Source: an uncultured Clostridium sp.
GTDB lineage: Bacteria; Bacillota; Clostridia; TANB77; CAG-508
Reading direction: 5' to 3'
Assembly (NCBI GenBank): GCA_900553985.1
Contig: USFW01000005.1
Span: forward strand, 1-64,000
Length of the DNA: 64,000 nucleotides
Both the position numbers and the translations under genes were made by a program. Positions 35,524 to 45,800 of this stretch are shown here, piece after piece. Below the pieces are notes generated by a model, which was not told the origin of the DNA, did not search any database, and saw nothing but the letters and a program-made list of their open reading frames with translations. Positions within the stretch are counted from its first letter, which is position 1. Each line of letters starts with the position of its first letter.

Positions 35524-36600
35524 TTATGCATTCTGTCCTTCTGGCTCTTCACCTTTTTCTTTTTTATCATTTTTCTCTTTATTACCTTTTTGGTCTTCTT
35601 TCTTTTCTTTAGTATCTCCTTTTTCTTCATTATTTTCATCTTTGTTATTTTCTAATTCTTTCTTTACAATTTTTTGTGCTTCGACTATTTTCATTAGTTC
35701 TGCCTGTTTTTTTATAAATTCAGATTTCATAATCATTATTGCTGCAATTAAGTAAATTGTTGCAACTGCAATATACATTACTTGGAAATATTCAATAACA
35801 AATCCTGTAAAGATATTAACTACTAAGTATATTATATTTAATACTACTGAAAGAGTTATTGCATATATTGACATATTAAATATAGGTGCATGCCTCATCT
35901 TCATTTTTAACATTGATGTAGCAAAAAAACCTAACACACTTATTAGTAATACATATGATAATGTTGTTATAAAGTACATAATAAATCCATAAACAAATAA
36001 AGTTAAAAATACATTTACCACTAATATTGACATATTAGCATTATTTTTTAGATTTACCACATCTTCTTTTGAAAATTCTTGTATTCCTGAAGCACCTAAA
36101 ATATCTGTATAGTTATACTCGATAGCTCCATCTGTTACACTATTTTTTATTATTAACTTATTTTTAGTTACAACAATTCCTCCTCTATTTTTATTTATTG
36201 AATTTAAGTAACTATTAATTTCTTCTTGGGAGTCAGTCTCAGTATCTATTATTATCTTTTCAATATCTTCTCTTTCAAAAACTATTGGCTCTTGATTGTT
36301 TTCCACACTCAATTTTCCTTCTTTATATGAAAAACTTGGAAATTCATTTTTTATATAATCTAGTCCATTATTTAATTCTGTATATGTTTGATATGTCAAC
36401 CAAACTGAAAGAATAACAGATATTATAATTACTAATTTAGCTAAATAAGCTACTGCTTTTCCAACACCATCTATTGCCATTTCTGGATATTTTTCTATTT
36501 TTGTTATAGAATACCATATTTTTTTAAAGAAACTTTTTCTATTCTTTTTTTCATTAACATTTTCTTTTTGTTGTTCTTCTTTTCTTTCCTCTTGCTTCAT
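35524..36600 (-). CDS. DUF1189 family membrane protein
   Basis: 358 residues. One membrane segment after the N-terminal charged tail (about residues 50-70), an external domain with many acidic residues, and three or four membrane segments between ~190 and ~300, as in DUF1189. The C-terminal ~50 residues are a highly charged Lys/Glu/Asn tail (KEKKEDQKGNKEKNDKKEKG). The ATG overlaps the alr stop by one base. Function unknown; linkage with alr and ftsH suggests a cell-envelope role (inference). Confidence 0.8.
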   Translation of the reverse strand: MKQEERKEEQQKENVNEKKNRKSFFKKIWYSITKIEKYPEMAIDGVGKAVAYLAKLVIIISVILSVWLTYQTYTELNNGLDYIKNEFPSFSYKEGKLSVENNQEPIVFEREDIEKIIIDTETDSQEEINSYLNSINKNRGGIVVTKNKLIIKNSVTDGAIEYNYTDILGASGIQEFSKEDVVNLKNNANMSILVVNVFLTLFVYGFIMYFITTLSYVLLISVLGFFATSMLKMKMRHAPIFNMSIYAITLSVVLNIIYLVVNIFTGFVIEYFQVMYIAVATIYLIAAIMIMKSEFIKKQAELMKIVEAQKIVKKELENNKDENNEEKGDTKEKKEDQKGNKEKNDKKEKGEEPEGQNA

Positions 36601-37739
36601 TACCTATACTCCCTTCTTATTTTAGAGTCTACATATTTAGGATTTATATTGAATACTACCTTATCTCCTACTTTTATATCTTTATTAGTTATATCACAAA
36701 TAATATGATATGTTCCTACTCTACCTAAAACAGGAAATTTTTTATTATTTATAATTATAAACATTTGCTTTTTTCTAAATAAATCTTTTATATCTCCTAC
36801 AATATATCTCAATTTATCAATAAATCTAAACATATCTCTATCAGTTGTAATATTTATTCCATCCATATATCCACATGGTATTATTGCAATTTTAGTTTCT
36901 TTTTTTGTCTTATAAGTATTAGAATATCCAATATTAAATCCCTTTGGTAATTCCTTTATTTCAGTTACTTCTGATTCCAACTGTGCAATCTTTTTTAGAC
37001 CTAATGTATTTTTAACTGATAATCTTCCTAAAAATGCTGAACCTATTCTTACTGCATTCAAGTGCATATTAGGAAACTTTACAAAAGCTGATGAATTACA
37101 TATATGAAGCATCCCTGTATCTATTCCATTCATTTTTAAAACTTCAACAACATCTATAAATCTATTAAATTGCTCTTTTGTATATTTATCATCATAAAAA
37201 CTTATTGAAAAATGTGAAAAAGTACCTTCTATTTTTATATTTTTTAGGTCTTTTAAAGTTTCTATCATTTCATCTCTATTTTCATATACAAAGCCATATC
37301 TTCCAAATCCTGTATCAATTTTTAAATGTGCTTTTATCTTTTTTCCTAATTTCTCTCCTATTTTTTCTGCTATTTTAACATCAGCTTTAGAACCTAGTGT
37401 AATTATTATATTATTATTTACTAATTTTTCTACATCTTCTTCTACACTCATTGTTGATAACATTAATATATCTTGTTTAATTCCTGCTTCTCTCAATTCT
37501 AAAGCTTCTTCAATTGTAGCAACTGCAAAATATGAAATACCATTATCAATTAAAAACTTAGTAAGTTCTACTAATCCTAATCCGTAGCCATTTCCTTTTA
37601 CTACTGCAATTATTTTTACTGAATTCCCCAAATCATCTTTTTCATTTTTATTTGCATGTTCTTTTATTCTCTCTATATTATGTACTAAATCCTTTTTTTG
37701 TATAACTAATGATTTCATTTTTACTATCATTCCTTCCAT
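36600..37739 (-). CDS. alr: Alanine racemase
   Basis: PLP enzyme that makes D-alanine for peptidoglycan, 379 residues. The PLP lysine is in IIAVVKGNGYGLG. Other typical parts are IDTGFGRYGF, the HICNSSAF segment and VRIGSAFLG; the C-terminal beta-domain follows (VGRVGTYHIICDIT). Three in-frame ATGs occur at 37739, 37730 and 37718 around a GGAAGG site; the true start is probably one of the later two. Confidence 0.9.
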   Translation of the reverse strand: MEGMIVKMKSLVIQKKDLVHNIERIKEHANKNEKDDLGNSVKIIAVVKGNGYGLGLVELTKFLIDNGISYFAVATIEEALELREAGIKQDILMLSTMSVEEDVEKLVNNNIIITLGSKADVKIAEKIGEKLGKKIKAHLKIDTGFGRYGFVYENRDEMIETLKDLKNIKIEGTFSHFSISFYDDKYTKEQFNRFIDVVEVLKMNGIDTGMLHICNSSAFVKFPNMHLNAVRIGSAFLGRLSVKNTLGLKKIAQLESEVTEIKELPKGFNIGYSNTYKTKKETKIAIIPCGYMDGINITTDRDMFRFIDKLRYIVGDIKDLFRKKQMFIIINNKKFPVLGRVGTYHIICDITNKDIKVGDKVVFNINPKYVDSKIRREYR

Positions 37740-37854
37740 TTAAGGCACAAATTAGAATGAATAATTTATAAAATTTAGATATTATTCAAACCTATCTTTT
37801 CTATTAATTTTGTAATTTATTTATTTTCACAATCCATTTATTTATTGTCGTAAT

Positions 37855-38922
37855 CTATTTATTTTTATTTTTTAATTTCATTTTCATTTGTCTTAAAGTT
37901 CTAAATGCCTTTTCTGAAAATTTATATAACTTATATTTTAATGGTTTAAATGGTAAATATACTTCTCCTATAAATTCTGTAAAAGTAGCTCCAAAACCTT
38001 TTTTAAATCTATATAGTCCATATTGAGGATGATTTTCATCAACAACTCCAGATACGCCTCTAAAGTCATATACATCATCTTTTCTTGCTATTGCCATTTT
38101 TATCATTTCCCATTGTAATAAATAGTTTGGCATTAAATTTCTGTGGCTATTACTACTTGCTCCATATAGATACCAAGTTTTATTACCATAGAATATTGGT
38201 ATTACCCCTGAAATTGGCTCATCGTTATAATAAGCCATTAATATTTTCATATGGTCAGGACCTAAGCAATCATACATTTTTTCAAAATATTCTAATGGTC
38301 TAATTATGAAACCATCTCTTGAACCTGTTTCTATCATTATTTTATGGAAATCTTTTAAATCTTCTTTTGTTCCCTCTTTAACAACTACGCCTTTTCTTCC
38401 AGCTAATCTGATATTATATCTCCATTTTTGATGAAACCCTGCCATTATTTCTTCTTCTGTTTTATCTTTTATATCTAATCTAAATACATATCTTGGTTGT
38501 ATTTCATCTTTAAAATCTTTAGCATCATCTTTTATCTTATATCCTAATTCTGTAACAACTTTTCTAAATTCTTCATCACTACTTAAAATATCTGGTTCAA
38601 TTCTTAAAACTATTGCATTATACTTTTTAGCAAGTTCTTTTGCTCCATCTGTTAATTGTTTCATCACTGCCATATCATGAATATCGCATACTGGTCCTCT
38701 TGATGAATACATAATATTACCAAAAATAGGCATTTTTCTAATCCATACACATAGAGAACCAATTATATTTCCTTTGTCGTCTTCTGCAAGTATAACTTCT
38801 GGCTTCCAGTTAGGTTTCTTCACTTCTGCCCATTCTAAGGATTGCTGAAAATTACATCTCTCATGTCCTTCTAAAAATTTTTTATATTCTTCTCTTGATT
38901 TATCATCTGTCACAAATCTCAT
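37855..38922 (-). CDS. FemX-like peptidyltransferase
   Basis: 355 residues, FemABX family (GNAT-like fold), enzymes that add amino acids to the lipid II stem peptide using aminoacyl-tRNA. Recognised by CNFQQSLEWAEVK, NIMYSSRGPVCD, QKWRYNIRLAGRKGV and WYLYGASSNSHRNLMPNYLL, plus DFRGVSG. A basic C-terminal tail ends in KNKNK. It has its own promoter at 38966-38994. Substrate amino acid cannot be told from sequence. Confidence 0.9.
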   Translation of the reverse strand: MRFVTDDKSREEYKKFLEGHERCNFQQSLEWAEVKKPNWKPEVILAEDDKGNIIGSLCVWIRKMPIFGNIMYSSRGPVCDIHDMAVMKQLTDGAKELAKKYNAIVLRIEPDILSSDEEFRKVVTELGYKIKDDAKDFKDEIQPRYVFRLDIKDKTEEEIMAGFHQKWRYNIRLAGRKGVVVKEGTKEDLKDFHKIMIETGSRDGFIIRPLEYFEKMYDCLGPDHMKILMAYYNDEPISGVIPIFYGNKTWYLYGASSNSHRNLMPNYLLQWEMIKMAIARKDDVYDFRGVSGVVDENHPQYGLYRFKKGFGATFTEFIGEVYLPFKPLKYKLYKFSEKAFRTLRQMKMKLKNKNK

Positions 38923-38965
38923 TATTATTTTTTTCCTCCTAGTTTATTATTTACAATACTACTGT

Positions 38966-38994
38966 ATTTTACACCAATATGTACTTTTTTACAA
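38966..38994 (-). promoter_or_regulatory. Promoter of femX-like gene
   Basis: Minus strand TTGTAA (38994-38989), a 17-base spacer, TAAAAT (38971-38966). Confidence 0.55.
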
Positions 38995-39017
38995 GTGAAT
39001 TTCAAGTAAATGCAAAA

Positions 39018-39046
39018 ATGATTTTTGTCTCCGACCCCAAAATCAC
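39018..39046. repeat. Interspersed palindromic repeat, copy 3
   Basis: Same 29 bases as at 6623 except for the last base (C for T). An imperfect further copy of the right arm (AAAAATCATT) follows at about 39062-39071. Confidence 0.85.
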
Positions 39047-39076
39047 CATTCAAGTCAGATTCAAAAATCATTATGA

Positions 39077-40021
39077 TTAATCATTCATTTCTTTTTCTCC
39101 ATTATATTCATTAACTAAATACAATGGTCTATTTTTTGTCTCATTAAATATTCTTCCTAGGTATTCTCCGACAATTCCAAACAACAATATTTGTATTCCT
39201 GAAAAGAATAATATCAATAATATTATTGATTGATATGCTTGTATAGGTTGATCTACTACAAAACATTTTGCAATAACATATACAAAATATCCAAATAAAA
39301 CTATAAATGTTGGTATTGCAATAAATGTAGATATTCTTAAAGGTGATGTTGTAAGTGATGTTATTCCATCTATTGCTAAATCCATTAATTTACCATAATT
39401 CCATTTAGTTGTTCCAGCAACTCTTGGGTCTCTATCATATAAAACTTCTTTCTTTTTATATCCTATCCAACTAAACATACTCTTTGTGTTTCTTTGAGAT
39501 TCTCTTAGTTTTTTTAGTGCATTTACACATCTTCTATCTAGTAGTCTAAAGTCTCCTGTATCTTCTTGTATCTCAACTCTCGTTACATGTTGTAAGACTT
39601 TATAATACATTTTAGAAGTAAATTTCTTTAGCCAAGTTTCACCTTTTCTTGATTTTCTTTTTGCATATACATCATCATAACCTTCTTCCCAGTATTTAAC
39701 TAATTCTGGTACTAATTCTGGAGGATCTTGTAAGTCTGCATCCATAAATATTACACAGTCTCCTGTTGCATAATCTAGTCCTGCTATCATTGCAATTTCT
39801 TTTCCAAAATTTCTTGCAAAATCAACATAACAAATTCTTTTGTCTTTTTCTCTTAATTCTTTTATTATTTCGATTGTTTGGTCTTTACTTCCATCATTTA
39901 CAAATAATACTTCGAAATCGTAATTATTTAAGGTTTCCATAAGTTTTGTTAATCTCTCGTATAATATTGGTAATGATTCTTGTTCATTATAAGCTGGTAT
40001 TATAATACTTATTTTTTTCAT
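39077..40021 (-). CDS. GT2 glycosyltransferase, GtrB/DPM1-like
   Basis: 314 residues. N-terminal GT-A domain with IIIPAYNEQESLPIL and the DXD region MDADLQDPPEL. Two membrane segments at the C-terminus (about 230-255 and 265-295) end in GEYLGRIFNETKNRPLY. This is the architecture of polyprenyl-phosphate glycosyltransferases that load a sugar onto the lipid carrier. It could supply the GtrA/GtrII protein at 49113, though it is 9 kb away (inference). Confidence 0.9.
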   Translation of the reverse strand: MKKISIIIPAYNEQESLPILYERLTKLMETLNNYDFEVLFVNDGSKDQTIEIIKELREKDKRICYVDFARNFGKEIAMIAGLDYATGDCVIFMDADLQDPPELVPELVKYWEEGYDDVYAKRKSRKGETWLKKFTSKMYYKVLQHVTRVEIQEDTGDFRLLDRRCVNALKKLRESQRNTKSMFSWIGYKKKEVLYDRDPRVAGTTKWNYGKLMDLAIDGITSLTTSPLRISTFIAIPTFIVLFGYFVYVIAKCFVVDQPIQAYQSIILLILFFSGIQILLFGIVGEYLGRIFNETKNRPLYLVNEYNGEKEMND

Positions 40022-40156
40022 AACTGCTACTTCCTTTTCTTAATTATTTTATTATGCTATTTTATTGTCTATTTATAGACCTTTTCTCTAAATTTTTTAG
40101 CCTATAGCTTTATTTTATGCATTTTTAATTGAATTTTTATTAACTTATTATGATTA

Positions 40157-41110
40157 CTATATAGATTTCTTTAACAATTCACCTAGTGGTCTTTTTTCAT
40201 TTAATCTTTTTATAGTTTCTGCAAATAGTGGTGCAATAGATACTACTTTTATTTTATCTATTTTTTTATCTTCTGATAAAGGAATTGTATTTGTTATAAC
40301 CAATTCTTTTATTGATGATTTTTCTATTCTTTCTATTGCTGGTCCAGAAAGAACTCCATGAGTACAAGCTGCATATACTGCATCTGCTCCAAATTCTTTT
40401 AACACTCGTACTGTTTCCATCATGGAACCTGCTGTATCTATCTCATCATCAAAAATAATTGCATTTTTTCCTTTTACATCTCCTATAATGGTTGTCCCAA
40501 TTGCTTTGTCATTATTTCCATCTCTTCTTTTATCAAGCATTGCTATTGGACAATTAAAAAATTCAGAATATTTATATGCTTTTTTTGAACTTCCTGCATC
40601 TGTTGCTACTATAACTTTATTATCTAACTTTTTATCTTCAAAATATTTTTCTAACAGTCTTTCTGCTGAAAGTCTATCACAATTTATTTTGTCAAAATAT
40701 GCTTGTATTGCTGGATTATGAAGGTCACAAGTAATAACTCTTGTTGCTCCTGCTGCTTCGATTAATTTTGCCATTAGTTTAGCTGTTATTGGAACTCGTG
40801 GTTGGTCTTTTTTATCTGACCTAGAATAAATATAATATGGCAATACAACATTTATATTTTTAGCTGATGCTCTTTTTACTGCATCAATAGTTATTAATAA
40901 TTCCATTATTCTTTCATTTACTGGTGGTGTATTGCTTTGTACTAGATATACATCTTGTTCTCTTACTGTTTCTAATACTTGTACAAAATTATTGTCGTTT
41001 TTAAACTTCATTCTATTTATTTTTCCCATAGGTAAGTCTAAATAATCACAAATTTCTTTTGTGAATGGTTCTGCATATTCACTACATGCAAAAATTTTTA
41101 TATTTTCCAT
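40157..41110 (-). CDS. prs: Ribose-phosphate pyrophosphokinase
   Basis: Makes PRPP from ribose-5-phosphate and ATP, 317 residues. Recognised from PPVNERIMELLITIDA, the flexible-loop SRSDKKDQPR and the PRPP-binding AIIFDDEIDTAGSM. The start lacks the usual SGNANPxLA pattern (FACSEYAEPFTKEI), as in some diverged class I enzymes. It has a ribosome site GGAAG and stands alone between a GT2 gene and small membrane proteins. Confidence 0.93.
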   Translation of the reverse strand: MENIKIFACSEYAEPFTKEICDYLDLPMGKINRMKFKNDNNFVQVLETVREQDVYLVQSNTPPVNERIMELLITIDAVKRASAKNINVVLPYYIYSRSDKKDQPRVPITAKLMAKLIEAAGATRVITCDLHNPAIQAYFDKINCDRLSAERLLEKYFEDKKLDNKVIVATDAGSSKKAYKYSEFFNCPIAMLDKRRDGNNDKAIGTTIIGDVKGKNAIIFDDEIDTAGSMMETVRVLKEFGADAVYAACTHGVLSGPAIERIEKSSIKELVITNTIPLSEDKKIDKIKVVSIAPLFAETIKRLNEKRPLGELLKKSI

Positions 41111-41198
41111 ATTAAAATTCTTCCTTTCTCACTTATCTAAAAGTTCCTTAATTTATAAATATTATTTTTCTAAGACATTTTTTGTATTTTAATTTTAT

Positions 41199-41973
41199 TT
41201 AATATTGAACTATTGCTTCTAATATTTCTCTATCTGATAATTTTTTATTCTTGTTAGTTGTTACTTCAAGTATAATTTGATTTTCTTTTTCGTATATTTC
41301 TAGTATTTGAGTTGGATCCATATCTTCAAATGGATATTCTACAATTTCTCCCGAGATATAATCTCTCTCATAAGCTTTTCCTGTAATATTTATTATATAT
41401 AGTTTATCTGATTTTATCATATTTTCTATTTTTTTTGATATTGCATTTTCAGCACTAAAATCAATTTTTAAATAACCTTCATTAGTTACACTAAAATTTC
41501 CGTATACCATTATTTTTTAATAATCCTAAAAATGTTTCTCTTGACTGATTAGATATCCATATTCCTGTAGTATTAGGAATCTTTTTTAGTATTTCATTTA
41601 ATTCATTTTCTTCAGGCTCCCCATTTTTTATTATTCCAGCTAAATCAACATTAAATTGAATTTCTGGTTTTATTTGAAGAATTTTTCTTCCTCCCGGCTC
41701 TTCTTCTATTCTATAAATATCAGTATTAGCTGTTGCATTTATTTCTTTTTTTATTTTTTCTACTTCTTCAGTTGTATATTGATAAGAACTTGAATTATCT
41801 ATAAAATTAGCATTTACATTTTCTTCATTATTTTTACTTTCTACTAATGCTGTATTTTCTATATCATTATTTTTTTTATCATCTTTTCCTAAATTATTTA
41901 ATTTTATCATGAATATAGCTAATATAATTATTAGAACAACAATTATACAAATTATTAAAGATTTTTTATTCAT
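41199..41973 (-). CDS. Membrane-anchored protein split by a +1 frameshift at CGG
   Basis: Two frames, 41973-41491 and 41510-41199, meet at a CGG codon at 41500-41502. Skipping its C and reading GGA joins them (LGLLKNNGI-GNFSVTNEGYL) into one protein of 257 residues. The second frame by itself has no proper ribosome site. Residues 1-25 are a lysine head and hydrophobic segment (signal anchor), then an Asn/Glu-rich linker, then a soluble domain I cannot assign. Both halves have the same composition and no other damage. The break is the third one of the same kind in the window. Confidence 0.75.
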
Positions 41974-42080
41974 ACATATCTCTCCTAAAAATTATACATT
42001 ACTTCATTATAATAACATTTTTCTCTAAATTATTCAACTTTTTATTAATTTTTCTTTTATTCTTTACTGTCTAATACTAC

Positions 42081-42698
42081 TTATTTTCGTTTTGATTTTT
42101 TATCAGCAATTATAACTACTCCACCAATTAACAAAACAACTATCACTGTTATAATCATTACAGTTATTCCTCTACTTTTGTCTTCTGGTTTATCAGAACG
42201 ATTTTCTACTTTTATTGTATATACCTTTAAATTTCCGTTTTCTGCAATAACATTCACATTAACAAATTGTTGTTCCGGAGTTATTTCTATTACTCCTGCC
42301 CCTTCTACTTTAGCTTTTTCATCATCTAGCTCTGCTATTATATTTAAACTTTTTACTCTACTTTTATTATCAACATATACTACATAATTATATTGTTGCA
42401 TATTAAATTCTGGTTCTAATTTATATCCCTCTACTTTTAACGATTTTAAATAATTATTTCCTGATTTTTCTATATTTTCTTGTATTGTATTACTTAAATT
42501 TTGCTCTTCTTTTATCTTATTCTCTTCATATTTTTTAGCTTCTTCTTCCCCTTCTTCAGAAGTAAAATCTGCTTTTCCTGCACTATTAGGTGGTACTGGT
42601 ATATCTACTAATCTTCCTGCTGCATATGCAAAACTATACATTCCCGTGACAAATAAAAATATTATTCCTATTGTCAATATCTTTTTTCTATTTTTCAT
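42081..42698 (-). CDS. Surface protein with cadherin-like domain
   Basis: 205 residues. Signal peptide (KKILTIGIIFLFVTGMYSFA YAA), acidic linker, then a cadherin-like beta-sandwich domain at about 84-165 (YLKSLKVEGYKLEPEFNMQQ ... YTIKVENRS). A C-terminal membrane segment (~175-198) ends in a basic KKSKRK, which anchors it with the domain outside. Probably a cell-surface binding or structural protein; partner unknown. Confidence 0.8.
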   Translation of the reverse strand: MKNRKKILTIGIIFLFVTGMYSFAYAAGRLVDIPVPPNSAGKADFTSEEGEEEAKKYEENKIKEEQNLSNTIQENIEKSGNNYLKSLKVEGYKLEPEFNMQQYNYVVYVDNKSRVKSLNIIAELDDEKAKVEGAGVIEITPEQQFVNVNVIAENGNLKVYTIKVENRSDKPEDKSRGITVMIITVIVVLLIGGVVIIADKKSKRK

Positions 42699-42804
42699 AA
42701 TTATTTTCCTTCCTTACTTCATATATTTAGTTTTTTAAATTGTTTTTACCTATAACCACTTGTATAAACCATAAAAGCAATATAAAAACTTTTAAATAAT
42801 AGAA

Positions 42805-42838
42805 AATGGTAAACTAATTACTATATTAATTTACCATT
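42805..42838 (-). terminator. Hairpin after the 42850 gene
   Basis: AATGGTAAA/TTTACCATT arms, 12 bases after the stop, followed on the minus strand by a T-rich stretch. Confidence 0.6.
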
Positions 42839-42849
42839 CCCCTTTCAAA

Positions 42850-45800
42850 TTAATCTATTTTCACTAAATAATTAGTTGCTACAAAACCTTTTGTTCCATC
42901 ATCAAAAATAACTATATCCCATGAATAACCTTCATAATTGTATTTATTAGTCATAATACGTGTTCCTTTTGTTCCATCTCCTACACTTCTTATAACATCA
43001 TAACTAGTTCCTGGTCCTGTTCTTACATTTGTTCCAGTACCATCATTTGTTTTTACTCTAACTCTATCTTTACAGTTTGTTTCATCTGCGATAACTTGTA
43101 AGTTAATATTTGAACAATAACCTATATTTCCTGATGGTGCTATAACCTTGTGCCAGCCGTTTGATAGTCTTTCAATTGAACATAGTACTGAACCAGTTGG
43201 CATTCTTTCTATTAGTGCTCCTGACGTAGAAGGTTCTTTTCTTAATGCTAATCCCATATCAGTATCAACAACTTTTACACTAATTGGTCCTTTATCTGAA
43301 CTTGGAATATTATCTCCTCCTTGTCCTGTTGGTCTTTCTGAAATTGTTTTTGGCATATTTTCATAAACAGGTATTACGAATTTTATTCTATTATCTAATG
43401 TATTAGTATCTACATAACAACTTCTTAATATATCTGCTTCACTATATGCTGCTGACAAGTTTTGCATATATTGATGATTATAGAAGCCTCCTCCACTTGC
43501 TGGGTTTACATCAAATTTATTTAAGTATAAAGTATGTTGTTTCACATCTATATAACCACTTTTTACTATTTTCATTCCACCTTCAAGTCCTTTTACCATT
43601 GTGTCCCATCCTTCTTTTTTAGCTCTGGCTAAAGCTGTTGCAACATCATTTCCTACTACTGCTCCTATATTAAATGGATTATAATATTTTTTTCCATCTC
43701 CACCATCCATCTCTAGTGTTGCTGAACCATTTTTTCCTTGTTCTTGGAATAGTCTTGCAATTATGTAGTATGGATTAATATTATTGTTTTCACATAATCT
43801 TCTAAGGTCTTCAGCATAATTATTTAAAAATGTTCCATTTACTTGATATTGTATTGAATCTCTTGTTGCTCCACTACTTGCATAATTTCCTAAATCAACA
43901 AATTGAAATACATCATCATCATTTAAGAAATTTCTTGGATCCATAAAATATGCTATTCCTTTATATGAAGCTGAAGCCCATGGACCACTAACATATGGGT
44001 TTGGAGCTATCCAATCACCTTTATATGTTGGTGTATAGACTAAATTTGCTTGTTTATTTGCATATTCGTATTCACCTTTTACTACTGTATTAAAGTCTAA
44101 ACCAGTATATAAAATTTCAAATTCCCAATTTGGATGTGCTTCAACTAATTTATTTATTGCACTTTCTATTCCTGGATATTTGTTTGAATCTATATTTACT
44201 CCAATATTTGTTTTATACAAATAGTACATTTGCCTATCATTATCTTTTTTTAGTCCTTCTAGTATAATTTTAGAACCATTTTTTATAGTATTTTCTATAC
44301 TTATTGCTAAGTCTGGTCTTGTTATAGGTGAAATAGTCCAACCATTTATTTTGCTATCTCTTATCATCCATTTTTGTCCTAATTCTCCTCTATATTCATC
44401 TTGTACAATTTCTATTCCATTTGTAATATTATTCTTTTTAACAGTTAAACTTTTATTAGTGTGACCTGCTAATATTTTATAATAGCCATCAATATATTCT
44501 ATTTTAAATTTTTGAGCTGTTGAATTCCCATAAGTCCATATATCTAATTTAGCATTGTTTTCTCTACTTCCTCCTGCTACCTCTATTGCTTTACTGCTAT
44601 CAGCTCCTACTGCTATTTCATATATTCCATTTTCTATTGTCTTTTTTACATCTACTGTTTTAATAAAATAAAACATTTGATTATTATTTATTTGATTTTT
44701 TGACAATATTAGTTTTGAACCATTTTGAATTGCACCTTGAATACTTATTGTTAATTCTGGATTACTTAATGGCGATATTAACCATCCATTTTTCCCACTA
44801 TCTTTTATTAACCATTTTTGCCCATCTATTCCTTTATAATCTGATTGTATTATTTCTGTTCCTTCTTTTATACTATCTCCTTTTGCTGTTAAACTTTTTC
44901 CTGTATGTTTTGCCGTTATCTTATAAAAACCTTCTTTATATTCAATATTAAATTTTTGTGCATCTACATTTCCATAATCCCATATTCCTATTTTAGCACC
45001 ATTTGAAGTATCACTTCCTGCTACTTCTATTCCTTTGTTTGGATTTGCTCCTACTAAGATTTCATATGTACCATTACTTTGAGTTTTTTCTGATGAATTC
45101 ATATTATATAAATAATACATTTGTTTATCAGTATTTTGAGTTTTTGATAATATTAATTTTGAACCATTTTTTATGCTTTGAACACTTATTGATAAGTTAG
45201 GATTACTTAGTGGTGATATTAGCCAACCATTTTTTCCACTATCTTTTATTAACCATTTTTGTCCATCTGCTCCTGTATAGTCTCTTTGTACTATTTCTGT
45301 TCCTTCTTTTATGCTATTTTCCTTTGCTGTTAAACTTTTCCCTGTATGCATTGCTGTTATTTTATAATATCCTTCTTGATATTCAAAATAGAATTTTTGT
45401 GCTGTTGCATTTCCATAATCCCATATATCTACTTTTGCATTATTTTCTTTACTACTTCCTGCTACTTCCACAGTTTTATTACTACTAACTCCTAATGCTA
45501 TTTTATATATTCCATTGCCTTGTGTTTTTTCTTCTTTATTCATATTATATAAATAATACATTTGATTATCATTATCTTTTGTAGCAGATAATACTATTTT
45601 AGCGCCATTAACTATTGAACCTTTCACACTTATTGCCAAGTTTGGATTACTTAATGGAGAAATTACCCAACCATTTTTTCCACTATCCCTTAAAAGCCAC
45701 TTTTGTCCATCTAGTCCTGTATAATCTGACTGTACTATTTCTGTTCCTTCTTTTATACTATTTCCTTTTGCTGTCAAACTTTTTCCTGTATGCATTGCCG

